From positions 124,001 to 188,000 of the forward strand of contig JAFRPH010000062.1 of NCBI GenBank assembly GCA_017429205.1: a stretch of DNA of 64,000 bases, given 5' to 3'. The notes beneath the pieces are model-generated. The model did not search any database, was not told the DNA's origin, and saw nothing but the letters and a program-made list of their open reading frames with translations. The position numbers and the translations under genes are program-made. The DNA is from Bacteroidales bacterium. GTDB taxonomy: Bacteria; Bacteroidota; Bacteroidia; Bacteroidales; UBA932. Shown piece after piece: positions 8,230-16,849 of the stretch. Position 1 is the stretch's first letter. The number at the start of each line of letters is the position of its first letter.

Positions 8230-11200
8230 ATGAGAAAGTTCTTTGTAGCGGCATTGTCCGCTCTCGCTGTCATCTCCTGTTCGCGGGACAGGATTGATCC
8301 GGTCGGATCAGATATACTTGAAGTCAAACCTGCCAAAATCAGAATTCCCCTCACAATTATCACCAGTAACCCTTCTGATTCCGAGACACGCACCGAGATG
8401 GAAGGTACTACCCCGTACTGGTCTCCCGGAGATGGCTTGGGTGTAACATCTCTTTATCCTGTGGAAGATATCGGAGGTGGTGAATTAAGTGCGGAGTTTC
8501 GTACGCGCTCGGATGATGAGTGTTATGTGGCTGAGTATTATCCGTTTTGGACTAATATCACCGAACGTGCTCTGACGACTGAGTTCACGGGCGATGTGGC
8601 GATCTATCCTCAGGAAGAGAATGTCCCGGAGTTGTTCTATGCTTATTATCCTTATCCCACTGAGCCGGAGTACCCTTGTGAGCCTGACTATCAATATCCC
8701 TATTGCGAGGAAGAAGACGGAACTACTCTCTATTATGGCCTCGATGGTGAATTGCTTGATAGCGAGGAAGCGTTTAACGCTGCTTGTGCCGAGTATGAGC
8801 GGGCGATGTATGCCTATTGGCAAGCGAATGAAGACTATAATCAGCGTTTAAGGCCAATCTATGATGATTTCCTTTCCGATGGTGTATGGGTTGAAGGAGA
8901 TGATGCATTTGCCAAAGTATATGTGAATAACAGACAGCATCCTACGCTAACGTCTTTTGACGGCACTTCTGATGTGCTGGTTTCTAAGCCCTTCGAAGTT
9001 ACCCAGGAAACCACAACCATTCAGAACCTCAATTTCGCACGTATGACATCGGTCCTGAAGCTGGTTTTCGTTGATAGGACGAGTGATCATATGTTTACCG
9101 GTGAACATCCGGAGTATGTGGGGGTTCTTGCTTTCGGTGAAGGTGGATCCGGCGGTGATATTGGCGGTGAAATTGATGTGCGGAGTTCGGGCTCCGGGTA
9201 TTTCCCCCTCGCAGGTCCGGGTTTCTTGGATTTGAAGGCTGCTCAGTTGACTCCTTCTGAGTATCATCCTTACGAAGGGGGCGATCAGGATTACTATGGA
9301 GTAATGGCTGATTACTCGGCGTCCCGTAATTTCAAGGTCGGGACGAATGCTGTATATCTGCTTGTCTTCCCGCAGCAGTTGGAAGCCGGCACTACGCTTC
9401 AGATTGTAATGGGTGAATCTGAACATTTCAAGGGTGTCACTCGTTCGATTGTACTGCCGAGTGATATCGCTTTGAATCCGGGAAAGATGACAACGCTTGA
9501 TATCAGTTTGTACGGTTGGGACCACGACGATATGTTGATTATCGCTCCCCAAGCTATCGAACTTGATGCTGACGAACTTGAACTGGAAGCTAACGGCGAC
9601 CCTGGCTTGTTGACAGCGTCTATCCTGCCGGAGGAATTAGGGTGGTATCTTGACTATGATGAATGGCTCAATGTTCAGTGGAGTTCATCTGACGAGAGGG
9701 TGGTTAGAATCGAGAAGAATGAGGGTTCAATGAGTCAGTCACCCTATACCGTGCAGGCTAGGGTCATTCCCGTCGGCGAAGGCACTGCTACCATTACGGT
9801 TTCCTATGCCGGCTTAACCACTACCTGTGGTGTTACAGTTAATCCTGGTTCTCCCTTGATTCAGTTCTCTGAGGACCAGGCTGCCATCAAGGCGATTTGT
9901 GTCGCCAAATGGGATACCAGTGGCGACGGAGAGCTTTCAGAAAGCGAGGCTGCAAAGGTGACAAGCATTGCAAGCGGAAGCAGCGGTCCATTCTATGATA
10001 AACACGGATTCACTACTTTCCCTCAGTTTGCCTATTTCACTGGATTGACTGCATTGCCCGATTACCTTTTCTTCGGTACTGATTTGGTGGAAGCCGTTAT
10101 TCCGGAGAATGTCGAGACGATGGGCCAGCGTGTTTTCAGTAGCTGCTATGATCTGGAATCGGTTCAATTCCTCGGGAATAGGGTGACGTCCATAGGTAAC
10201 GAGTGTTTCATGTACTGCAACAAGTTGGCAGAATTTGAGGGCCCTCTTGCTACGCAGGACGGGCGTTGCCTCATCGTCGATGGCGTTTTAGAGACCTTCT
10301 TGCCGAGCGGTTTAACCGCCTATACCATTCCTGCTTCTGTTCATGCATTTGGGAATAATCCTTTCTATCTGTTGAATAGTTCAAGCCTCTCCATCGCGCT
10401 TACGCTTCCTGATGGGATTCAATCCATATCGGATATGGCGTTCGTGAATTGCGAGGGTCTTGCTTCCATAACATTCGGCAGCGGCCTCGTCTCGATAGGG
10501 AATCAGGCTTTCTATAATTGCACAAAGCTTTCGAGTGTTCAGATTCCGGCTACGGTCAAGAGCATTGGCTCCAATGCTTTCTATCAGTGCCCTATTTCGG
10601 AAATCACCTTCCCGGAAGGACTAGAAACCATTGGAACGAGGGCTTTCTCTTATACAAATCTCAGGGAGGTCATTCTTCCTTCCACAGTAACTTCCTTCTC
10701 CGAGGCGTTCCGATTCTGCTCGAATCTGACTACATTTACCGTTCCTGCTAACGGAAGTATCGAAGAGATCGATTCCTATGCGTTCTCAGGCTGCTCCAAC
10801 CTTTCGCAGGTTAATCTGGGCTCAGTCATAACGATTGGCCAGTCCGCGTTTGCTAGTTGCACCGCATTGACATCGATTGATTTGGGGGCTGTAGAGACTA
10901 TTTCTTCGTATGCCTTCCAGGGTTGTACTGGCCTGTTGTCTGTACGGGTCCCTGCGACAGTCACTTCCTTGGGCGCATATGCTTTTGACGGATGCAGAGG
11001 GCTGGTATCAGTAGAGTTTCTCAACGATAACCTGAGTACGATCAGCAATTATTTATTCAGGAATTGTGTCAGTCTCTCTTCCGTACAGCTTCCTGCTTCC
11101 TTGACGACCATAGGCATGTATGCTTTCCAGTATTGTAATGCTTTAAGGGAATTGACAATTCCTTCCTCCGTCACTTCAATCGGAAGATTTGCTTTCTCCA

Positions 11201-12174
11201 GCTGTGGGCTCCGTTCTCTTTCCATTCCCGAGGGAGTGACGACTATTGAAGAAGGGCTCTGCCAGGATACATATTCGTATCTCACATCGGTCTCGATTCC
11301 TTCCACTGTCACACAGATTAAAGATAATGCCTTCAACAACAGTTATAATCTGAAGACGGTTGTTTTTGCTGAGGGTAGTGCTCTTGCGTCGATTGGGTAT
11401 AAGGCATTTTACAATTGCTCTGCCTTGACTTCCATCGATCTTCCTGACGGAGCGACAACAATTGGCGACTCTGCCTTCTATTCTTGCAAGAATCTGACCT
11501 CTGTTCATCTTCCTGCTGCGCTGACCACTCTGGGTACTTATTCATTCTTCAGCGCATCAAAGCTTACTTCCCTCGATATTCCGGATTCGGTTATTTCGAT
11601 TGGCGATAATTGCTTCAAGAGTTGTAAAGGTTTAGTTTCTGTCCATATCGGCAGTTCGGTCCAATCCATGGGTGAGAGTGCTTTTGATAACTGTTCCAGT
11701 ATGACGGAAGTCAACATTCCTTCTTCTGTCCTTACCATTGGAAAGAATTGCTTCAATTACTGTGGGAACTTAACCTCCATCGACATACCTGGCTCCGTGC
11801 AAACGCTTTCCGAAAAGGCTTTCTATAATTGCCATGGGCTGAATTCAATCACCTTGCATGAGGGACTGGTCACGGTAGGAAAGGAGTGTTTCAAGTCATC
11901 GGCCCCCTTCACCGACCTTGTGATACCCGCTACGGTCACTTATATCGGTAGGGATGCCTTCTGGACGTATCCTTCTGGGAACCTTCAGCGGGTCCGGATG
12001 CTTGGGACTACACCTCCCGACTATGAGACAGGCGGTCAGGGTCCTTTTATGCCTAAAAGTTCTTACACTAATGATTTTGTGATTGAGGTGCCCGCTTCTG
12101 CCCTTGAAACCTATCAGAACCATAGTTTCTGGGGTATGGGTAATTGGAGGAATTGGCTCACGCCGTTTGAATAG
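8230..12174 (+). CDS. Large BspA-type leucine-rich-repeat surface lipoprotein
   Basis: 1314 residues. A signal peptide ends AVISC, so the protein is lipidated at about C17. The N-terminal ~430 residues contain a fimbrillin/Mfa-like module ('HPTLTSFDGTSDVLVSKPF') with acidic, tyrosine-rich loops. Residues ~443-540 form a bacterial Ig-like (Big_2) domain ('VQWSSSDERVVRIE...GTATITVSYAG'). At 562-573 is an EF-hand-like calcium loop, DTSGDGELSESE. From about 590 to 1270 run about 25 LRR_5 repeats of the form 'SIGxxAFxxCxxLxSVxIPxxVT'. BspA-type proteins are surface adhesins that bind host or matrix proteins. The gene is less GC-rich than the capsule genes and lies in an accessory block. A terminator hairpin follows at 12196. 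Confidence 0.88.
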   Translation: MRKFFVAALSALAVISCSRDRIDPVGSDILEVKPAKIRIPLTIITSNPSDSETRTEMEGTTPYWSPGDGLGVTSLYPVEDIGGGELSAEFRTRSDDECYVAEYYPFWTNITERALTTEFTGDVAIYPQEENVPELFYAYYPYPTEPEYPCEPDYQYPYCEEEDGTTLYYGLDGELLDSEEAFNAACAEYERAMYAYWQANEDYNQRLRPIYDDFLSDGVWVEGDDAFAKVYVNNRQHPTLTSFDGTSDVLVSKPFEVTQETTTIQNLNFARMTSVLKLVFVDRTSDHMFTGEHPEYVGVLAFGEGGSGGDIGGEIDVRSSGSGYFPLAGPGFLDLKAAQLTPSEYHPYEGGDQDYYGVMADYSASRNFKVGTNAVYLLVFPQQLEAGTTLQIVMGESEHFKGVTRSIVLPSDIALNPGKMTTLDISLYGWDHDDMLIIAPQAIELDADELELEANGDPGLLTASILPEELGWYLDYDEWLNVQWSSSDERVVRIEKNEGSMSQSPYTVQARVIPVGEGTATITVSYAGLTTTCGVTVNPGSPLIQFSEDQAAIKAICVAKWDTSGDGELSESEAAKVTSIASGSSGPFYDKHGFTTFPQFAYFTGLTALPDYLFFGTDLVEAVIPENVETMGQRVFSSCYDLESVQFLGNRVTSIGNECFMYCNKLAEFEGPLATQDGRCLIVDGVLETFLPSGLTAYTIPASVHAFGNNPFYLLNSSSLSIALTLPDGIQSISDMAFVNCEGLASITFGSGLVSIGNQAFYNCTKLSSVQIPATVKSIGSNAFYQCPISEITFPEGLETIGTRAFSYTNLREVILPSTVTSFSEAFRFCSNLTTFTVPANGSIEEIDSYAFSGCSNLSQVNLGSVITIGQSAFASCTALTSIDLGAVETISSYAFQGCTGLLSVRVPATVTSLGAYAFDGCRGLVSVEFLNDNLSTISNYLFRNCVSLSSVQLPASLTTIGMYAFQYCNALRELTIPSSVTSIGRFAFSSCGLRSLSIPEGVTTIEEGLCQDTYSYLTSVSIPSTVTQIKDNAFNNSYNLKTVVFAEGSALASIGYKAFYNCSALTSIDLPDGATTIGDSAFYSCKNLTSVHLPAALTTLGTYSFFSASKLTSLDIPDSVISIGDNCFKSCKGLVSVHIGSSVQSMGESAFDNCSSMTEVNIPSSVLTIGKNCFNYCGNLTSIDIPGSVQTLSEKAFYNCHGLNSITLHEGLVTVGKECFKSSAPFTDLVIPATVTYIGRDAFWTYPSGNLQRVRMLGTTPPDYETGGQGPFMPKSSYTNDFVIEVPASALETYQNHSFWGMGNWRNWLTPFE

Positions 12175-12195
12175 TCGTCATTCTGCTTTTTTTCA

Positions 12196-12228
12196 GGCCC
12201 GCCTTTATTTTGAGGCGGGCCCGTTTTG
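12196..12228 (+). terminator. Rho-independent-type terminator after the BspA-type gene
   Basis: Arms GGCCCGCCT / AGGCGGGCC around a TTATTTTG loop, followed by CGTTTTG. It lies 21 bases after the stop codon. Confidence 0.7.
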
Positions 12229-12306
12229 TATTATTATCAGCACCACACAGACAGTTTTCTAGGAATTACAGTATGGTCTGAAATTAGTGCTGATTATTCA
12301 TATTTA

Positions 12307-12338
12307 TTTGCTTTATTCAACTATCAGGGGCATCTTTG
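12307..12338 (+). promoter_or_regulatory. Promoter for the second small ORF and fimbrillin gene
   Basis: TTTG at 12307-12310, a 20-base gap, then CATCTTTG at 12331-12338 (one mismatch to TAnnTTTG). The next ATG is at 12379. Confidence 0.55.
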
Positions 12339-12378
12339 CGGCTTGAAAAATTGCGAAAAATCAATTACTTAGATACTC

Positions 12379-12537
12379 ATGAAGAAGAGACTTACTTATG
12401 AAGCCCCTGAGGCGGAAATGATTCTTGTCCGCTTTGAGAAGAACATCCTCCTCAGTGGTGAAGATGGTGGTTATGGCGGTGTGCAGGAGCCTGGGCAAGG
12501 TTTCAATAAGCCCCATACTTACCGTGATGATTTTTAG
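12379..12537 (+). CDS. Small protein of unknown function upstream of the fimbrillin-like lipoprotein
   Basis: 52 residues, starting MKKRLTYEAPEAEMILVRFE and followed by a glycine-rich stretch (GEDGGYGGVQEPGQG) and a charged end. No signal peptide. It shares the 'YE-x-P-x-x-E-hydrophobic' N-terminal block and the Gly-rich second half with the ORF at 8026-8217, and holds the same position before a lipoprotein gene. Its stop lies in a GGGAGGGGG purine run that serves as a strong ribosome-binding site for the gene at 12549, so the two may be translationally coupled. Function unknown. Confidence 0.6.
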   Translation: MKKRLTYEAPEAEMILVRFEKNILLSGEDGGYGGVQEPGQGFNKPHTYRDDF

Positions 12538-12548
12538 GGAGGGGGCAC

Positions 12549-13694
12549 ATGATGAGACATACGCTTAAGACCATTGGTCTGGCCCTTCTTGCATCGGCCG
12601 CTTTTATCTCCTGTTCCCAAGAGGTGATTCCTGAAATTGAAACACCGGACGAGAAACCTATTGAGAACCCTATTGAAAAACCCTCCATCCGCACCATCCA
12701 AATCAAGGCAGATGGCCAAGATACACGTCCCCAGATTGTAGGTACATCCTCTCTCTGGACTGAAGGTGACCGGCTTATGGTTTATCAAGGTTACGCTCCT
12801 GGAAAAGGGGAGTGGTTCGGAAACATGAAACTGTCCGAGGAAGGCACTATGAAAGATGGGGGCCGTAAGATGGACTTCCAGGTCGATTTCGACTATGTGG
12901 ATCCTGAGGACGCTGAGTCGAACTGGACTGTGAATGACGAGGAATACAAGTTTTCGTATCGAGCCGTCTATCCGGCGGAGAATGCCGAATTCTATGGTTT
13001 TGGTTATGATGGTTACCTTGTTGTCACTCTGCCGGAAGTTCAGCATCCGACGCGGACTTCCTTCGACCCGAAGGCCGATATCCTTACCTCCCGCCCTGCC
13101 TTCCTGATGGAACAGCCGGATGAATTGAGCGTGGCATTCAAGCGGCAGACCGCATTGGGCCAGATGACCCTGAAGGGATTGCCGGAAGGTGCTGAAGTAT
13201 GCGCCGTGGCGTTTTATCCCTCTAAACCGTTGGCTAGAGAATTCGGCGCGAACGTTATCTCGGAAGAAGGAGACATGTGGGGGGAAGAGATCTCCAACAT
13301 GAGTATCGTCATGCAAATGCCCGGGTGGGAGGTTCCCGCTGCCGGGGCCAGTGGTACAACGGAAATCCTGACCTCTTTCATGACCAGCCCCTTCTCTTTG
13401 AGTGAAGGTGATGGTTTTGCTGTTCAAATCATTACAAAAGAAAAGGTCGAGGATCAAGACTCGGGCGAGCAGCAGGAAAAGTTGTTTGGATACGTTAAAG
13501 AGATTGCTTTCGAAGAGGGCAGTGGACGCGAACTTGTCTTCACGGCCGGTGATCCCACAATCTTCGCTGTCAACATGACCGGAATTGAACCGGTGGCGGA
13601 GTTCCCGGCTTTCGAACTGACATTTGACGAGGATACTGAGGCGGATTTCCCTCACATTAATGACGAGAATGACCCGTATATAGAGATTCCTTAA
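12549..13694 (+). CDS. Fimbrillin-family lipoprotein, N-terminal part of a broken longer gene
   Basis: 381 residues. The signal peptide ends FISC (about C22), followed by a Pro/Glu-rich linker and a fimbrillin-like domain ('HPTRTSFDPKADILTSRPAF'). It ends at TAA 13692-13694. The same frame continues with an ATG immediately after the stop and then a BACON-like domain. The last residues (FELTFDEDTEADFP...) match the linker that follows the next BACON repeat (FELTFSD...), which suggests the stop interrupts what was one multi-domain surface protein. The fragment could still be secreted, so I keep it as a CDS. The start could be the first or second of two adjacent ATGs (12549, 12552), both behind a GGGAGGGGG site. 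Confidence 0.7.
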   Translation: MMRHTLKTIGLALLASAAFISCSQEVIPEIETPDEKPIENPIEKPSIRTIQIKADGQDTRPQIVGTSSLWTEGDRLMVYQGYAPGKGEWFGNMKLSEEGTMKDGGRKMDFQVDFDYVDPEDAESNWTVNDEEYKFSYRAVYPAENAEFYGFGYDGYLVVTLPEVQHPTRTSFDPKADILTSRPAFLMEQPDELSVAFKRQTALGQMTLKGLPEGAEVCAVAFYPSKPLAREFGANVISEEGDMWGEEISNMSIVMQMPGWEVPAAGASGTTEILTSFMTSPFSLSEGDGFAVQIITKEKVEDQDSGEQQEKLFGYVKEIAFEEGSGRELVFTAGDPTIFAVNMTGIEPVAEFPAFELTFDEDTEADFPHINDENDPYIEIP

Positions 13695-14027
13695 ATGGTT
13701 GCCGGCGGAGAAGATAGTGGTGGTGGAGATAATCCGAAGAAGGTTGGTACAAGGGCAAGTAGTATTGCAGCAGGAGGAGAAGTCAGGATCTCTTTCGATG
13801 TCAATCACCCTTGGACTGTCAGCTTCAGCGAGCCTTGGTTGTCCGCATTCGATGTTCATAGTCGTTCTGACTATGGCGAATTCAAAATTTCTGCGGAAAC
13901 GAATCTTACGGGAGCTCCTCGCGAAGCGACGATGACTATCGCTAGCCAGATTTATGGCGAGGTGACGGTCCGCGTTATACAGGAGTCGATGGTATTGCCT
14001 GATTTCGAATTGACCTTCTCGGATTGA
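13695..14027 (+). pseudogene. BACON-domain fragment of the broken lipoprotein gene
   Basis: In the same frame as 12549-13694, separated only by a stop codon. It encodes a Gly/Ser linker (GGEDSGGGDNPKK) and one BACON-type domain: 'NHPWTVSFSEPWL' then 'GAPREATMTIASQIYGEVTV'. It has no signal peptide of its own and no promoter, so it is probably not an independent gene. A second in-frame TGA ends it at 14025-14027, followed by residues that would continue the repeat linker. Confidence 0.65.
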
Positions 14028-14188
14028 ACGCTTGAAGAGTTCCCCGAATTGGCGGAAGGAAGACTGGATCTGCCCTACTGGTCAGTGGTGGTGGAGGTCC
14101 GAAGAAGACCAGAGCTGAGGCGGGAGATTATATCGAACTCGTTTTTGAAATCTCCCACCCTTGGACAGTCAGTTTCAGTGAATCCTGG

Positions 14189-15724
14189 TTGACGTCAAAT
14201 CCCATGAGTGGCGGCCCTAGCTACGTGGATGACGATGGGGATGTGCAATATAGGTGGTTTAATCTTTATGCTACTCCGAATGATACCGGTGCCCCTCGCG
14301 AGGCGACGATGACCATCGCCAGCCAGGCTTATGGCGAGGTGACGGTCAGGGTCGTACAAGAGACTTTTGTCTATCCTCGCTCGGCCAGTGTCATTCCACC
14401 GGCTTCCGCCACACCGTTCGCTCCCTTCCAGTTAGGTATTAGTCTTGATACGGACAACCCTGACGATTACGAGTTTATGGGATATAATTTTATAAGTGGT
14501 GATGGCGCCCAAGCTAGATGGACCGAGGATGGTATTGTCTGCATTAACCCGGGTACATTGGCAGTCTATGCATATTACTATAATCCTCGGACTGATTTTT
14601 ATAAAGAGTATGATCCCGTCGAGATTACCATTGCGGAACCCGCGGCTCCCAATCAGTGGTATTTCCTGATCAGGCGTGATAACAAACCTTACCTGATTCA
14701 CCGGGTCGGATCAACGGATATGTCGGTCGAGCTGAGCAACAATGAGTTGGCCCAGGCCAACGAAATGGCTTTCTCGGCAGATGGTTCCACGGTTTATGTG
14801 GTGGGAGCTGTTCCGGGGGACAATGATGCCTTGATCCCGTGCCTTTGGACTTACGACGGCTTAACGGCCAGCCGGACCGATTATTCCGACTATCCGAATC
14901 TGAGGGCAACCGATCTGGCTATCGATAATTCTGATGTATACATCCTCGTTTCCGATTCGTCTCCCGAAGGATCCATCGATTTCCTTGTCTTGAAGAACGG
15001 TGAGGAGGATGGACGTTATATTCTCAATCCTTCCTATGAGCCCCGCTACAACATTTCAGATATCACGGCTGAGGGAGGCAAATACTATTTGTGCGGTGCC
15101 AATATGCGCAATTCTGAAAATTACGACTCTCCTTATTATTGGAAGAATTTAACACTATCTTCAACTCATTACGCATGGCCTTTGCCGCAGCATGATTTAG
15201 GTAGCAGCTATTTGAGTAACCCCAGGTATTATCCGGAATCCATCGCGGTTAAGGATGGCGAACCTTATGTAGTGGGTAGTGTGCGATACAGTTATGGCGA
15301 TTTTATGATTTTTCGCCGCGCTCTCTATTGGGAGGGGGACCAGGAAGCCCCGACCCATTTAGGCCCTTATTATTCGGGTAGCAGTACATCGGGGACTTAC
15401 TATATGCTCCACAGTATTGTCAAGAGCAATGGCCATTTCGTTTTGGTTGGTGAGGTTTATCAGGACCATAATTCATACAAGGATAACTGGTCTCCTTTGC
15501 TCTTCTATGACGAATTGAAGACTTATGCTTCTATTCCTCTTGAGTACTCATCCGCTATGGCCGCTCTTAACGATGTTTGTCTTTACGATGGGGTCCCGGC
15601 TTTAGGCGGAACGTTGGTGGATGCAGGGAACACTCCTCATCCCGCCTTCTGGGAAGCCCCCTGGAAAGAACCGTTCCAGTGGCCGAATGACAGCGATACG
15701 ATTGTCGACTTCCTCGTGAAATAA
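14189..15724 (+). pseudogene. BACON plus beta-propeller fragment, C-terminal part of the broken lipoprotein gene
   Basis: The frame is open from 14036 and shifted relative to the preceding fragment; the first ATG is at 14189. The part before that ATG already encodes 'SGGGGPKKTRAEAG...SHPWTVSFSES', so a domain is cut if translation starts at 14189. It continues with a second BACON copy (GAPREATMTIASQAYGEVTV), a linker, and a ~400-residue region with repeated 'VYVVGAV', 'PYVVGSV' and 'HFVLVGEV' strands that looks like a beta-propeller. No signal peptide is present. Together with the two upstream pieces it would make a ~1050-residue lipoprotein. A one-base change near 14075-14085 plus two stop codons would restore it. 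It could also be phase-variable or a sequencing error. Confidence 0.65.
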
Positions 15725-15736
15725 CCCCGCCGCTTG

Positions 15737-15772
15737 TCTCGTGAGCAAAAAGAGCCTGTTTTGATCACGAGA
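15737..15772. repeat. Imperfect palindrome, family P3, copy 1
   Basis: TCTCGTGAGCAAAA / TTTTGATCACGAGA arms around AGAGCCTG. The core GTGAGCAAAAA recurs in the hairpin 14 bases further on. Confidence 0.6.
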
Positions 15773-15785
15773 GTTGTGAAATGAT

Positions 15786-15832
15786 GAGTTCGTGAGCAAA
15801 AATGCCTCTTTTTGCTCACGAACTCGTTTTTT
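15786..15832 (+). terminator. Perfect 17-base-pair hairpin with T-run (P3 copy 2, likely terminator)
   Basis: Arms GAGTTCGTGAGCAAAAA (15786-15802) and TTTTTGCTCACGAACTC (15809-15825), loop TGCCTC, then GTTTTTT. It sits between the broken lipoprotein gene and the epimerase promoter. Confidence 0.65.
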
Positions 15833-15853
15833 GTCCTTCTCGCGAATATTCCG

Positions 15854-15861
15854 TACTTTTG
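15854..15861 (+). promoter_or_regulatory. -7 box (TACTTTTG) for the nucleotide-sugar cluster
   Basis: TACTTTTG fits TAnnTTTG and ends 18 bases before the epimerase ATG at 15880, just after the hairpin. Confidence 0.55.
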
Positions 15862-15879
15862 TATGTTATACTGATTGCA

Positions 15880-16848
15880 ATGAAAGTACTCGTGACCGGG
15901 GCGGCCGGGTTTATCGGTTCAAAGCTTATGTACACGCTCGCGCAGCGTGGGGATGAGGTCGTGGGAATCGACAATTACAATGATTATTACGATGTGCGCC
16001 TGAAGGAGGGCCGGTGCAAGGCGTTCGGGCTGGAGGTCCGGAAGATGGACCTGGCCGACAAGGAGGCCATCGACAAGCTCTTTGCCGAGGAGATGTTTGA
16101 CAAGGTCGTGAACCTTGCCGCGCAGGCGGGGGTGCGGTATAGCATCACGAACCCGTATGCGTATCTGCAGAGCAATCTCGTGGGGTTCCTGAACATCCTG
16201 GAGGCCTGCCGGAACTTCGGGGTGAAGCATCTGGTATATGCTTCGTCCTCAAGCGTTTATGGAATGAACGCCAAGGTTCCGTACAGCGAGGACGACAAGG
16301 TCGACAACCCCGTTTCCCTGTACGCCGCCACCAAGAAATCCAACGAGCTGATGGCCCACAGCTATTGCAAGCTGTACGGCATCGCGATGACCGGCCTGCG
16401 GTATTTCACCGTCTATGGACCCTGGGGCCGGCCGGACATGGCGCCGATGCTGTTTGCGCGCGCCATCTCGAAGGGGGAGACCATCAAGGTCTTCAACCAC
16501 GGCGACATGATCCGCGACTTCACCTTCATCGACGACATCGTCGCCGGCACCGTCGGCTGTCTGGACCATCTGCCGGAGCCGGATGCGAACGGCCTCCGGT
16601 ATCGAGTCTATAACATCGGCTGTTCCCATCCCGTGAAACTGATGGACTTCATCTCCGAGATCGAGCAGGCGCTCGGCGTGGAGGCGAAGAAGGAGTTCCT
16701 GCCGATGCAGCCCGGGGACGTCTATCAGACCAATGCCGACACCACCAAGCTCGAGGCGGAGATCGGCTACAAGCCCGTCGTGCGGCTGCACGAGGGCATC
16801 GGCAAGTTCATCGACTGGTACCAGAGCGACCTTAACCCGTTGAAATAA
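15880..16848 (+). CDS. UDP-glucuronate 4-epimerase-like NAD-dependent epimerase
   Basis: 322 residues, a short-chain dehydrogenase of the extended type. NAD loop GAAGFIG near the N-terminus, then IDNYNDYYDVRLKEGR, which is characteristic of UDP-glucuronate epimerases (CapI/LpsL/GAE type). YASSSSVYG and the catalytic YAATK (Y148, K152) follow. The reaction interconverts UDP-GlcA and UDP-GalA in the cytoplasm. The UDP-glucose dehydrogenase at 18792 would make the substrate. The start at 15880 has the promoter correctly placed; longer in-frame starts (15802) would lie inside the terminator hairpin. One base separates it from the kinase gene downstream. Confidence 0.9.
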   Translation: MKVLVTGAAGFIGSKLMYTLAQRGDEVVGIDNYNDYYDVRLKEGRCKAFGLEVRKMDLADKEAIDKLFAEEMFDKVVNLAAQAGVRYSITNPYAYLQSNLVGFLNILEACRNFGVKHLVYASSSSVYGMNAKVPYSEDDKVDNPVSLYAATKKSNELMAHSYCKLYGIAMTGLRYFTVYGPWGRPDMAPMLFARAISKGETIKVFNHGDMIRDFTFIDDIVAGTVGCLDHLPEPDANGLRYRVYNIGCSHPVKLMDFISEIEQALGVEAKKEFLPMQPGDVYQTNADTTKLEAEIGYKPVVRLHEGIGKFIDWYQSDLNPLK

Positions 16849-16849
16849 A

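Noticed and set aside
9990..11980. Regularly spaced repeated sequence suggesting a CRISPR-like array
   Set aside because: It is the coding sequence of ~25 LRR_5 repeats; the repeats are degenerate and in one frame.
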